A DNA stretch of 64,000 nucleotides from Hippasteria phrygiana (Eukaryota > Echinodermata > Asteroidea > Valvatida > Goniasteridae). The notes beneath the pieces were generated by a model that searched no databases, was not told where the DNA came from, and was given only the letters and a program-made list of their open reading frames with translations. The position numbers and the translations under genes are program-made. The DNA is taken from contig JAZGUH010000185.1 in the NCBI GenBank assembly GCA_037893225.1, forward strand, positions 930,001 to 994,000, given 5' to 3'. Shown here piece by piece: positions 38,901 through 51,700 of this stretch. How positions within the stretch are numbered: the first letter of the stretch is position 1; every line of letters starts with the position of its first letter.

Positions 38901-41900
38901 TCTGAAAGAAAACTGAGCTTTTGAACGAAAAAAAAATGACTTCATTGTGCACTCCACTTGGACCTGCTAAAATATATTGCTTTTTTGTGTAATATTATGT
39001 GCTAAGCATGTCATTCATGTAGACATAATATTAACCCTTAAATCACATAAAGCTACATAAAGCTACAAAATACTACTACATGTACATGTAGTACTTAGTA
39101 AACTGTAGTATGCAGTACTCTCGTCTATTTGCATACAATGCTTGCAGTAATTTTTAAGTATTTGTTTTGGTACTTCACCAGGGCTCGAAATTCCCCAAAA
39201 AATGTAGTTGCGCTTTGCGCAAGTTGGCATTTGAAACAACTTGCGCTAACAAAATTTTACTTGCGCTAATTTGTGTAATTCAATGTACATGTACAGTGTA
39301 TGTATGACATATGAAATACTGAAGAAAGAGAGCAGACTTTTCTGCTTCGGTGGTGAACGTTTCATGATGATTGGAAACCCCAAAATGCAAGAAAAAAATG
39401 TCAGAAAATATCTCACTTCTCCGTCATTTAAAAGCCGATCAGTGCGCGAAACGATGTCAACAACGTTTACGTGTAAAATCCCCGCTCCACGCAATGCACG
39501 CTCGCACCCGGCGGTTTCAGTTACATTCAACGACTGACTTGTATGAATGGGAGCGAGGTTACACATCGCCCAGCAGCATGTCTGGTCCCCAACGCAAGAC
39601 ATGCATAAAAAGGCAATGATGTACATGTACTGTACGTGCAGTCTGCACCGTTCTATGTACATTAACATTGCACGGATTTCGTTCCGATCTGCATGCAGGG
39701 ATTGTGCGAGCGCTATGATCATGAGTAGCTGCTGGGCCGCGGGACAGACAGACAGAAAAGCTACAGTAAAACATGTTTGTTAAACTTATTGTTTTAATCA
39801 AATCATACAGGTTATCATTGTGGAATATCAGTTGACAAAAACCGGTACTTTTCCAACTTGCGCAAAACGCAAGCTTGAGTCGAGGATAACTTGCGTTCGG
39901 GTATTTTTCACTTGCGTTGCGCAAGCACTACAGTGGTAATTTCGAGCCCTGTTCATCACCCCAAATAAAGTAAACAGTAATATGTAGTACTACTGTTTAT
40001 TGCTGGGGTTGGAGGGAACATATCTGTTATTAAAATATAAACACAGCATGAACTACTGGTTTTCAGACATGATACAATTTTTTATCTTAGTCATCCAATT
40101 CATCGACACAAATATAATTTCAAATAAATGATAGTGCCAGTTCTGTATTACCTAGAAGTAGTAGGCCTACTCTGTAGTTTGCAAGTATCTTGACTGCTGT
40201 CATGATACACTTAATCATCAAAGACAGAGAGACTCAGTGCCATTTTGTAGTACGTGTACATAGGTCTTCACCCAAAATTATTGCCAAGGGGATTAGGGTT
40301 AATAAAGCAAGAATTCAAAATTGGAACTTATTAAATCTGTTGGCTATTGTTAAGTCGATTTTTGTGTGGAATGTTTCATTGGAAAGCCTGTAACTACTAT
40401 GGTAACAAATTCATTTTTAGGGTGATACCCCCCAAAAGCACGAATACAGCTGTTTTCAAAGTCATGTTTGGGCAAATGATCACCTGCCTTTTTTCCCTTC
40501 CCCACCCACTCCCACTCCCCTCACACTCCCCTCACCCTCCCCTTGTGTAATTCCTTCCGGGTAACGAGTTCAGCCCGAGATTTCTCTGCAGGAAAATCAA
40601 GCCGTGAGGTGGGTTGCCAATCGCAACCTTCAGCCTATGTAATTCCCAACAGGAAATTGTTGGTTAAAGACCCAAAAATACGGAGAAGCCAGCCAGCAAG
40701 ATGAATCATTTGCGGAAAACAATTATGATACCAGCAGCCCAAAGAGGAAATTTCTAACTTGTTTTGTACACCGGCACGATTAAAGGGAGGAATGCCAATG
40801 GGATATTTTTGGCAAGAGTCCATGTAGGACCGTGCTATTCCAAATTAACAAATCGACAGAGGTCATGCTCATCCAGGATATTATTTGGTCGCATTGGAGA
40901 CGGACAGATTTCTCAGAGAAATTGCTACTGGTATCATAAACAGTAAGCTTTTAAATGGAAACTAATCATTTTGATTTTCGATCGTTACCATAGCTATATC
41001 ATACCTTTAAAATCATATTTTTTTATACAGTGGAACGCTGCCATACCGAACACCGCTATACCAAACATTCGGCTATACCGAACACCATCCTTGGCTCCCA
41101 AATTTTGTGTACAAAACTTACCGAACATTGTTGTTGAAAAAAAAAGGCAACGGATTAAAAAAATGTACCTGGTAATTTGGGCTGTTTGTAATTCCCAAAC
41201 GGCGGCAGCTTTATGTTGAAGACTGACAGATGGCTATTGCTTTAGAACTATTGCTTTAGAATTTGGTAAGCTTAGAAATACAGAGCTACTTACATTTAAC
41301 CATTTGAAACCTAGAACTGATGGTTACAAATTTTCCACAATTGTCCGTTTTCCTAAATTGTTCTCAGAATTGACTGCTGATATCAGAAACAGTTTGATTT
41401 TGGAAGGCCATCGATCCTTTCGTTCTAAATTGAGGCAGAGATTTGTTTTATTTATTAATTTTTTTTTGTAAATCTTTGTGGTATTTACTTTGCTTAGTTT
41501 TTGGTCTGTATATATCCGTCTGTTTTTAGTTTTTTCTTTTGCTTTTTGTTGTTTGATTTTTGTCTGTTTGTTTGTTCGTCTTTGTAATTGTCTTTTTATA
41601 CATTTTTGGCTTTTTAATTGTGTTTTTGATCTTTGATTGTTTCATGTTTTAATTGATTTGTGTTTTTTAATTATTATATTTTTATCGAGTGAAATTATTG
41701 TTCTACATTTTGATATATATTTGTTATATTTTTATTTTATTTTGAACAGGGGTTTGGTCGAACACATCATTCTGATGACAGTTTTATACTTTTGTTCTTC
41801 CTTGGCATCCCCTGTTCATTTTACCTATTTTAATGTCAGAAGATGTAAAATAAAATAAAATAAATAAAATAAAGTATGAACATGTAATTGCATGATTCAA

Positions 41901-44900
41901 TGGCCGATGTTCAAAGTCGTCCTTCAGTAACTGCCAGGGCGTGCAGGGTGACTTGCTGCCAAGATAAATGGACAGTGGTTTCGTGTCCCGGCACGCGGGT
42001 GCGAGAAATGCTACTACACTGATAATGGTGAAAAGAGGGCGCCGCTAATGCATGAAAACTGCAAAATTTGGGGAAATATTGAATAAAGCCTTCCATTACA
42101 ATTAAGAGGCCGCACTTCAAATACAACGCAAGAGGGCGCTATTTTAAAAGAACGGACGCCATGTTGAAAAATGTGGACGCGGCGGACGAAAATCACTTTA
42201 CCGAATGATCGCTATTCCGAACAAAATCTGTGGATCCCGCGATGTTCGTTATACATGTTATAGCGGCATTCCATTGTATATATTTAGGGAGTCTGCAACC
42301 CTTCTACAAAAGGCTTACATTTTTTATTGTTTTGGCACCTCTAACAAACAAAAATATCCATCCAGCATTTGTCCAGTGGGAAGAGAATTATTGTTGGGTC
42401 ACATAGGCCCTATAATTCGAAATTGGCAAATTCACTTGAAATCTCATTTAAAAGTGACCAACTTTTGTATTGCTACAAAAATCACCATTAATTTTCAGGG
42501 TGGACCTCAGAAAGAGCACAGACAGTATATCTTTACCTTTTGAATGCGGACGATGGCCACCGCTGCGGTTTGAAAAAGACCACCTATTGTCCACATGCGC
42601 ATTCTTGAACATACTCAATCCATTGTTTGCCTACTGTTTGCATTACACTTAGCTGAACAAAGCTGTATTGGCATGTACAGCATCCCTTTAATAACAGCTG
42701 GACAGTATACAAATAATGAATGTTCATGAGTGCGATGGTAATAATAATTTGACAGATTGAATGTTCCATTCCATGAGGCGAAGTCCAGTGGAATGGGATA
42801 TTCCATCTGTCACCGAATCAAATTATTCTTACCATTGCACGAATGTAAAGAACATTCATTATTTGTTTTATACAACGCCTGAATAAATCTGACAGATTGC
42901 ATGCATGGATTTCTTTGTGTATAACGTGCCGTTTACCTTCTCAGTCCCGCATAAAACCGCGACAAAAAGTGGCCCAGTTCCGAATCAGTTAAAGCTTTAA
43001 TTGTTGTTCCTGCGTGTCTTGCAAATTCCTCTAATCTTTTGACTGCATATTTCATTTGTCTCTTTGTGTTAGCAGCGTCAGCATCGCCTACGAGTTCCAA
43101 TATTTCGTCATCTGTTAGGAAAACAAACCGCAGTTCGGAAACACCGTCCGCCATTTTGTGTGAATGACAGCCTAGACTGGTTCCCGGTCCCACATATGTA
43201 TATAATATATAATATGTATAGATTATTTGAATTCCTAAGGACAATGGAAGGACCAGGAACAGTCCAATTACAGCCGTGTTGTAGCGGCGGGGAAGTTACA
43301 AAACGCAATACTGTTTGATAGAACCATGCGATAGAACTTTTTTTGGCGGTGCGATGGGACGAATAATTCAATGCACGTGATTGACGATCCACCAATCGAA
43401 TGGGGGGATTTATTTAGGCGTTATAACCCTTTCCTTACAAATGTCGAGTTGACTCAAGCCACAGCACCCCTGTTGCTTACCAATGTCGAGTTTACTCCAC
43501 AAGCCACAGCACCCCTGTTGCTTACCAATGTCGAGTTTACTCGACAAGCCACAGCACCCCTGTTGCTTACCAATGTCGAGTTTACTCGACAAGGAAACCA
43601 CACACCAGAGTATCCAAACAACAAATGAAGACTTAAGGCGCAAAAGCCGCAAAACGCCACTTCCCAGAAAAATGAGATAACGATATCAAGTGAAAGCGCT
43701 TTCACTTGATATCGTTATCTTATTTTTCTGGCAAGTGGCGTTTAGAGGCTTTTGCGCCTGAAGTCTTCAAATATATTCACCATGTTTCACCGAACTGTAG
43801 TGCTTGTGTTTTTCGCAGTCCATCCATGATCTTTATACCAACAGAAAGAGCTTGTTCGGATCTTCCCAAGTGTTCTATCAAATTCATGTGTCACCATTAC
43901 AATATTTTGCGAAAACTGTATCCGAAGTTTCCCTGTACAGTTATGTGTATGGAGTGCAATTTTTTCATGTGACAAACAACTTTCCTGTTTGATAAAGTGG
44001 GCCAGAAGAGATAACGGCCGTAACTCTGCTATTTTAGCAGTTACGGATTTCATTATTACAACCATATGAAAGAGACATTTTCATGGAACATACTTTACAC
44101 ACATTTTGCTTGTCCATCAATTCTTGAGGGTGAAATCTTTGGTTGAAAATACAACCATTCAACATGCAATCAGCTGCTTTTTCTGCATAAGTGGTTTTAT
44201 GCTTGACTGAACAAAGAAATTGGTACTGGGGGAAGATAAGCCAATAAGGGTTAAAAGCTTTGGCTTTTTGTGATTACATGTAGGGTAAACTGAGGTAAAA
44301 ATGCCAGATTTTCAAGTTTTTGTTAAATATCTCGGAACTACATGTACTTGCAGACACTAGGAAATAAATGTGTGGTTTTTTGCAATACATGTCTCCTCTT
44401 TTGTGTGCAAATATAATATCATGGTAATTATATTGATAAGGAGAAATTGTTTCCCCTTTTGGGGAGGAAGTTTGGCGGGCGTTTTTACCCGGGTCTCGGG
44501 GTAAAAACGCCCGCCCACATGCTTTTTTAAAGATGGCTATTCCACAGGTTTCCCTGTAGTATAGTCATATTTTTATATTTGATTTAATATTAAGGGATAC
44601 TACATCAAGTACAAACAACTATTCAAACACAGCTGGTTAATTATAATTACAAACTCAATCATTTGAAACAGGTATTTTTTATGTGGAAGGAAGTGGGACA
44701 TTAGCATACATAATTCGCCAAACACAACAAAGTTGTAGGCATAATACCTGAACTACTTGCAGACACTAGGAAATAAATGTGTTTTTTTGCAATATATGTC
44801 TCCTCTTTTTTGTGCAAATACAATATCATGGTCATTATATTGATAAGGAGAAATTGTTTCCCCTTTTGGGGAGGAAGTTTGGCGGGCGTTTTTACCCGGG

Positions 44901-45670
44901 TCTCGGGGTAAAAACGCCCGCCCACATGTTTTTTTAAAGATGGCTATTCCACAGGTTTCCCTGTAGTATAGTCATATTTTTATAATTGATTTAATATTGA
45001 GGGATACTACATCAAGTACAAAACATCTTTTCAAACACAGCTGGTTAATTATAATTACAAAAGCAATCATTTGAAACAGGTATTTTTATGTGCAAGGAAG
45101 TGGGACATTAGCGTACATAATTCGGCGCACACAACAAAGTTGTAGGCATAATACCTGCCAACTCTGGAAAGTCTAAAATTAGAACACCCATAGCTCCAGC
45201 AACAGTCCACTGGTCCAGGGACATCCCCCCAGAAGCTCCTGATCACTGATATTTTAACCCTAACTCCCTAGGGTGTGTGGAAAATCATATTGAAATTGGA
45301 GGATTCAGGACTGTTAGGGTTTTAAAGACCCAAGAAAGACTAATTTCATACTAAAACCAATAGGCCTGTGTTTTTTTATAACTAGATGTTACAAAATTTC
45401 TTGCATTTGTTTTTGGCTTTTTTTTATATTATTATTATTATTAGAAATCTCCTGGATGCGGCAAATGGGCGACTCTTCCCTAAATAACCTTATTGGGGCG
45501 ACACTCGTGTCGCCCTTTTAGAGCACTTTCCCCACGCGCCTTACTAAAAAACACTCCAAAGGGGCGACTTTTACAATAGGGTGACAGTTATGTGTCACCC
45601 TATTCGACCAGGTCACCCTAACCCACTCTTTTCCAGGATTATGTGTCGCCCTATCCGACAATTGAGGAAA

Positions 45671-45706
<36 letters not shown>

Positions 45707-48700
45707 TCATTACTTTTGTCTCATTTTGTTCTTTGGAAAAATCAGATTGTTCTGATTTTTGGGGTGTGAAAACACGAAACTCAGATAACTAACCCGATTA
45801 AATCTGAATACTCGGCAGGTATGCTGTATGTGACAGTCTGTCAAGAATACCAATTTTTTATAACATTTGTATTAATTCCTGTAGGCTCTTTTGTACACCA
45901 AAATAATTTTTGTTTAGTATTATATCAGAATCACAGAGAAGGCCTTTTTGATACTACATCTACATGTAATGTGCAAGCAACATCTCAAAAACAATTGGTG
46001 AATTACATTGTAGGCTTAATATAACTACAAACTTGATCAATACCCAAAGCATAATCCATAGTAGGCATACATACATTGTACACGTATGCTTCTAGCCTAC
46101 TGCTGATAACTATTTCAATGCATGTTCATCTGCCATTTATCGAATTTGACCATGTTTTTTTGCCATGTGCTCTCACATGTACACTGACTGGAGGGAGATC
46201 TTGTCACATGACCACAGTGGGGTGACTGTTTGCCCCCCCCCCCTCCCCCCCCCCCCCCCCGGGGGGGGGGGGGGGGGGGGGGGGGGTACTCGGTACAAGG
46301 AGTTTGACCTCCTAAGGAGTCTGACCTCCCAAGGAGACCGGCTTTGATAGCAATTATTTGCTCACCGGTATCCTACCCATTGTATTGTTTGCCATAATGG
46401 TTATTTATTTGTTGATTATATATATAACGCCCTTTCCCGCATTGGGGCGACCGGTCTATGGGCATTGTGCATTAAAAAAAATGTAACCTAACCCTATCTT
46501 TTCCTATTGCTTTTACTTTAAGGCGACCGGTAATCGGTCGCCCCAAGACGGTCGGTCGCCCCATGCCCATAGAAATACGGTGACCGGTCACCTTATGCTG
46601 GAAAAGGTCAGTATATTTGTACGTACTTTACAATGTGGTGAAATAAATTCATTCATTCATTCAAATGGCCACACGGGGACGTGCCGCAAACATGGGTCGC
46701 ATTTTCAACAGTCCGGTATATCAATGACCCCTTTATTTCCCCCTTTGGTGGTATACTTATCGGTTGTAATTCTATCCTCTGTATTGACAAGGGCTTTTAT
46801 CACATATTGGTATATCAATGGGTCGTCAATTTTCCAGATTGAGTGGTAGTAATAACGTTAAAGATCGCCCGAGAGAGATAATTATTCCCGACAGCAAAAT
46901 ATTAAAACGTGGGCGTGTGATTGGAAACGTCTGCGTTGTGTGCATTTATGCTCATACTGCATATGTACCAGTTAGCTCTATCGTACGCCGTATTTGTATT
47001 CGATCGCGCGCGTGTCGAGTGTGCACAATAACCTTCCGACCTCTGACCACGACCTGCCGATTTGTACTTATAGGGGTGGCTGTATTTTGCTGTAAGGACG
47101 AGTTGTATGGTATTTGGATGGGTCAATATCTAGGGTTGGTATATCAATGGGTGGTATTATATATTGGTTTATGCATGGGTAGTAAAAGCAAGTTCAAAGT
47201 GGTATAGCCATCGGTCTTACCTCAAAATCATGAGAGGCACCCCCTACCCTAAAAAGAAGTGAGTACCCCCCCCCCCCCCCCCCCCGGGTTTGGCCCTACT
47301 CATTTGAGTTATTTGTTTGAGGCAAACCTGTTTATATTTTTGTAAGTTACATGTATAATACTAAAGTGCAATTATTTCTTTTAATAAACCTAGGTAATGT
47401 AAAGTCAAATTTTTTAAAGTAATATTTATTGATTCGCCATAATCTATTCATCCCATTAAGTGGTATTAAGCATGGAGGAAATATTATTTGTGAAAAATTC
47501 AATTACGTCACCCTAAAATTTACAGATTTTAAATGAACTTTAATCTAATTGATCAAATTTGAATAACAAAATAGAATATGTTGAATATGTGGTGGGTTCT
47601 AAAGGCCAATTTACACATACATGACAGTCGCAGAAAATTGTCTAAATTCACGCAAATCAATTGGTGCGTTTTCATTTACGTGAAACTCGTGCGACGAGAC
47701 GCTCATTGATTTGTGCATATTTAGAAAAACGCTCGACAATATCACATGACAAAGTCGCGTATGTGTAAATTGGCCTCAATAGCTAATACTTGCTCATACA
47801 AAAAAAAATATAAAAAAATATATGTAGAAAGTTCTAAAATTGAGGTTTTTGAAGATAAATAAGGCTGCTGAGAGTTCCATGTTAAGGATGCTACTGGGCA
47901 ATTTTTACCCCCAAGCCCTTGATTTTGCCCGGGGTAAAAACGCCCACTCAAAAAAATATTATAAAGCAAATATTATAATTTATTTAAATATTTTAATCAT
48001 GTATAATTGTGTAATTAACCCTTCTTAATATATATCAACTAAACAATAATAAGAAAAATTAAACCCTTTTTCTTATAAAATAATTTTAAGTGATACAGGT
48101 TATTAACATCCGAAGGTCATTTTTTAAAACTTAATTTTTCACATTTTGTTCAACAGCACCTACATGTACGTACCCTTAAAATATGTTAATGAATTTAATT
48201 CTTTTTAATATTAATTTATAAAAACATTGTACATTTTTATATTTCATTGAATAATTCATCTTGTCATTTTTTACGAGCAGTGGAAACAAGTAAAGTGGGC
48301 ATTTTTATCCCACGGGCATTTCTTACCCCAGTTTTTCCCCCTATGTCTCTATCGAAATACCTACACTGTATGATTATACCTGCGATAAATTGTGCCAGAT
48401 GGAAATCAAATTTTCTGGAAACCCTGAATCATACACGGTACATCTAGTTTCTTTTTCTAATTGTAAAACTTGAACAAAAATGAAAGCAGGGTAGAATAAA
48501 CAGTGTCAGGGTGAAAATGAAAATAGCTTTAAACTTCTTGTCGCTCGACAGACATAATAGACAAAATAATAGTACACTTTCAAGGTTTGGTCCGTCCCAG
48601 TAAACATGAAACTACCCCAAACCGGGAACATGGATGTGTACATACCGGGAAATTCCCAATTAAATACTTCTTCAAACATTGCTTCCTCGTTTTGTTACAA

Positions 48701-51700
48701 AACATGGTTACTTCCTCATTTGTGATCATTACAATGAGGGGGTTCCAATGATACATGTACCGGTAAATGATACATTTGTCGAGAGCCCATCACATGGGTG
48801 GTTTTAAACGGCCGATAAAACACCAACCAGTTTTAAACACTTTTTTCCGGAGTCACTCGAAATTTAGACCCCTATGAAATATGGTTCCTTTTTTTTGTCA
48901 AACACTTGCGCGACCAGTCACCCTCCCAATTATGCAAGTGCAATACTGCCATTGCGTCCGTATTTAGAGTCCATGATTTCACACTACACCGGCACTGCTG
49001 CGTTCTGTGCCACATCACGCCACATGTCACACACGCGTCAGGCGCGCATCAATGTCCAAATGTTTAGCACTACTCGCGTGAGGCACGAACCAATAAATAC
49101 ATGTAGTTAAAGGGGTGTTTTACAAACCAAGGCAAACAAAATTGAAAAAAAATCATTGGAAATTTAAAATTTTCAGACGGTTTTTGCTGAATTATACAAA
49201 AACGTATTTTATGAATAGGAATAAATAGGGTTTTTCAAGTGTTGTCCTGCAAAGGGGGATTATGCAAAGTCTACAGGCAGGGGAAAAATCAAAATTCATT
49301 TTCCACAATTTTGACAAATGAAACTTTTCAGTATATAGTGTATGTTATGTACCTGGCCCCCCAAAAAGTTGGAAAGATACAAAGTTGAAGATCAAGATTA
49401 CGAATCCAATGCAGCAGTGGGTATTACTATACCTCATACATATTCATGATCGAGAACCCAATAAGCCATTTGCGAGTTAAATTTGAATAAAATCTGGTAC
49501 GCTGACTTGCTCCAAATGCTTGGCACATTTTAACTTTGAATTCTCCAGACCAAAGACACTGTTGCTATATCACATGATTCGGGGCAAGCTCTTGCATACA
49601 TGTAGTTACGTAAGAGACGCTTAGTACCAATACATTGTTCACAATGGGTGAGAATGACACAAAGACACCAGACCATTCCGGAGCTGGGGGTTGCTAGCAT
49701 AAGGCTTGCCCCGAATCACATGATATAGTAACAGTCACTTTGGTCTGGAGAATTCAAAGTTAAAATGTGCAAAGCATTTTAAACACGTCAGTGTACCAGA
49801 TGTTATTCGAATTTAACTCGCAAATGGCTTATTCTCACTGGTCCATTTACCATCATGTGCCAGCCGCTATGTTTGCTGTTTACCAAGAGCAAACACGAGT
49901 ATTCACGCACAGGGTAAATATGCATGTGTAGTAGACTAACGCATGGGTTACCCATGTGACAGTCTACTATGCATGCGCTTTGCGAAGCAATCGTGCATTG
50001 ATGACTCGGACATGTGGAAACCGAAGAGTTTTCTGTTTGCGATTTATTCGAGAATTATGCCTGGCATCGCTTAATTAATTCAAACGTTCCAGATAAATTG
50101 AACTCGACAAGTCGACTATTAAGTGCAAGAATGACATGAATCATGATAAAACTCATTTCTGCCCCACGGAACCAAACTCATTTTTACTGTGTGACTTAGA
50201 AAAGGAGATCGACAATGTTGACGCTTTTTCCGCCAGTGATATAGCGCACCGTGATTTCCCGAATGGCCTGTGCGGAGCATGAACGCAACGTGGCTGGTGA
50301 AGATGGCGGCAACGCACGGTGAAACCACACATGCCGTCGCGCGGCATGCCCGGCACGGGCCATGTTTCCTCCATGACTATACAAATTACAAGTTCAGGCA
50401 GTGATGGAAATAGGAACAAAAATGATTAGCAAATTATGCTAATCATATTGTCATTTGATTAGCAATGTGATAAAATTGACTAGCAAAAGAAAAACCGCGA
50501 CAAACTCAATGTTATTATTAATATGAGTCATGTTTTATTAATATTGATCGATGGGTGTGCTGAAGATATTAAAGCAACGTATTGAACAGTTCTACGCATT
50601 CCTTACTCTGTAATTTCTAAGTGGTTAAAATAACACATACGCAAGCCGTAAGCTCAGTTTTTATTGTTTCTTGGCACATTTCACATGTCTAAAAGTTTCG
50701 AGAAACTAATTGTACAAATACACCAGTATGCAAGCAAGACTTTCATCTGGCCTTCGTGCCCTTATCAATTTTTGTCATTGGCCTTGGTGCCTTCATTAGT
50801 GGCCTTGGTGCCACAGGAAATGTTGACGTCACGAAGGCCAAAATGGCCTTGGCCCCCAGATTACGAATTTCGAACCCTGGTTGCTGTTTATGTTCGCTCT
50901 ACTTACGTGTTGGAAATACAGGTAACCAGTCCAGAGGGACTGAATAGACTTGCAAATGTACCGTAAGTACTGTTCACACCCAGGGGTTTCAAAATAAGCC
51001 GGCAACCGGCGAATTTGACCGGCTATTTGAACTTTTGCTCCGGCTACTTTTTTTCAATCATGAAAAATTTGTTTAAAACTTCCCTGAGCATACCGCTTTG
51101 GGGGAATAGATCCTTGTTCTTAGTAGAAATTATATTTTGTTTGTTCCCCCAAAAAAGTCTTGAGAAAAGGCTACTAAGTCCTGGGGGGTTAGAGCAATTG
51201 CTTCAATAACTCCAACCCTAAAGTGCATCTGCGCGTGCGCGTTGCTTTGTTGCTAGCCTTGGTCAAGTGCAAGTGCAAGCAACCGCACATGCCACCGTCT
51301 ATTGTTCCCAGTGTACAATGCACGTGCACGCACTAACGCGAAGCGAAATTCGCCTTGAGAAAAGAGAAACACGTGCGGCGCAAGCGTTGTACAATGTACA
51401 TGTACATGTACAATGTCTGTTTTGTGAACGCGTACACAAGACGCTGTTTTTTGACAGCTCAGCTGAGTTAGCTCACGTGTGATTGTAGGCGCGGCGTCCA
51501 TATTAATTATCAACTGTTACTTATCAACAATGCCAAAATAGAAACAAACGTTAGTCTTTCTGAAGTGCCGTAAAGAAGCCAACTGAAGGTAAATGTTGTA
51601 CGTAGTACTCCAACTTTACTTAACGAGTGAAGCCTTGTCAACCCGGCCCTCCGATCTTGCCGGCCCGCGCCCGCCCGGCCCCCGGCCCAATTCGCAATCG

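Noticed and set aside
43440..43595. CRISPR-like array
   Set aside because: Directly adjacent tandem units without unique spacers, in a eukaryotic intron.
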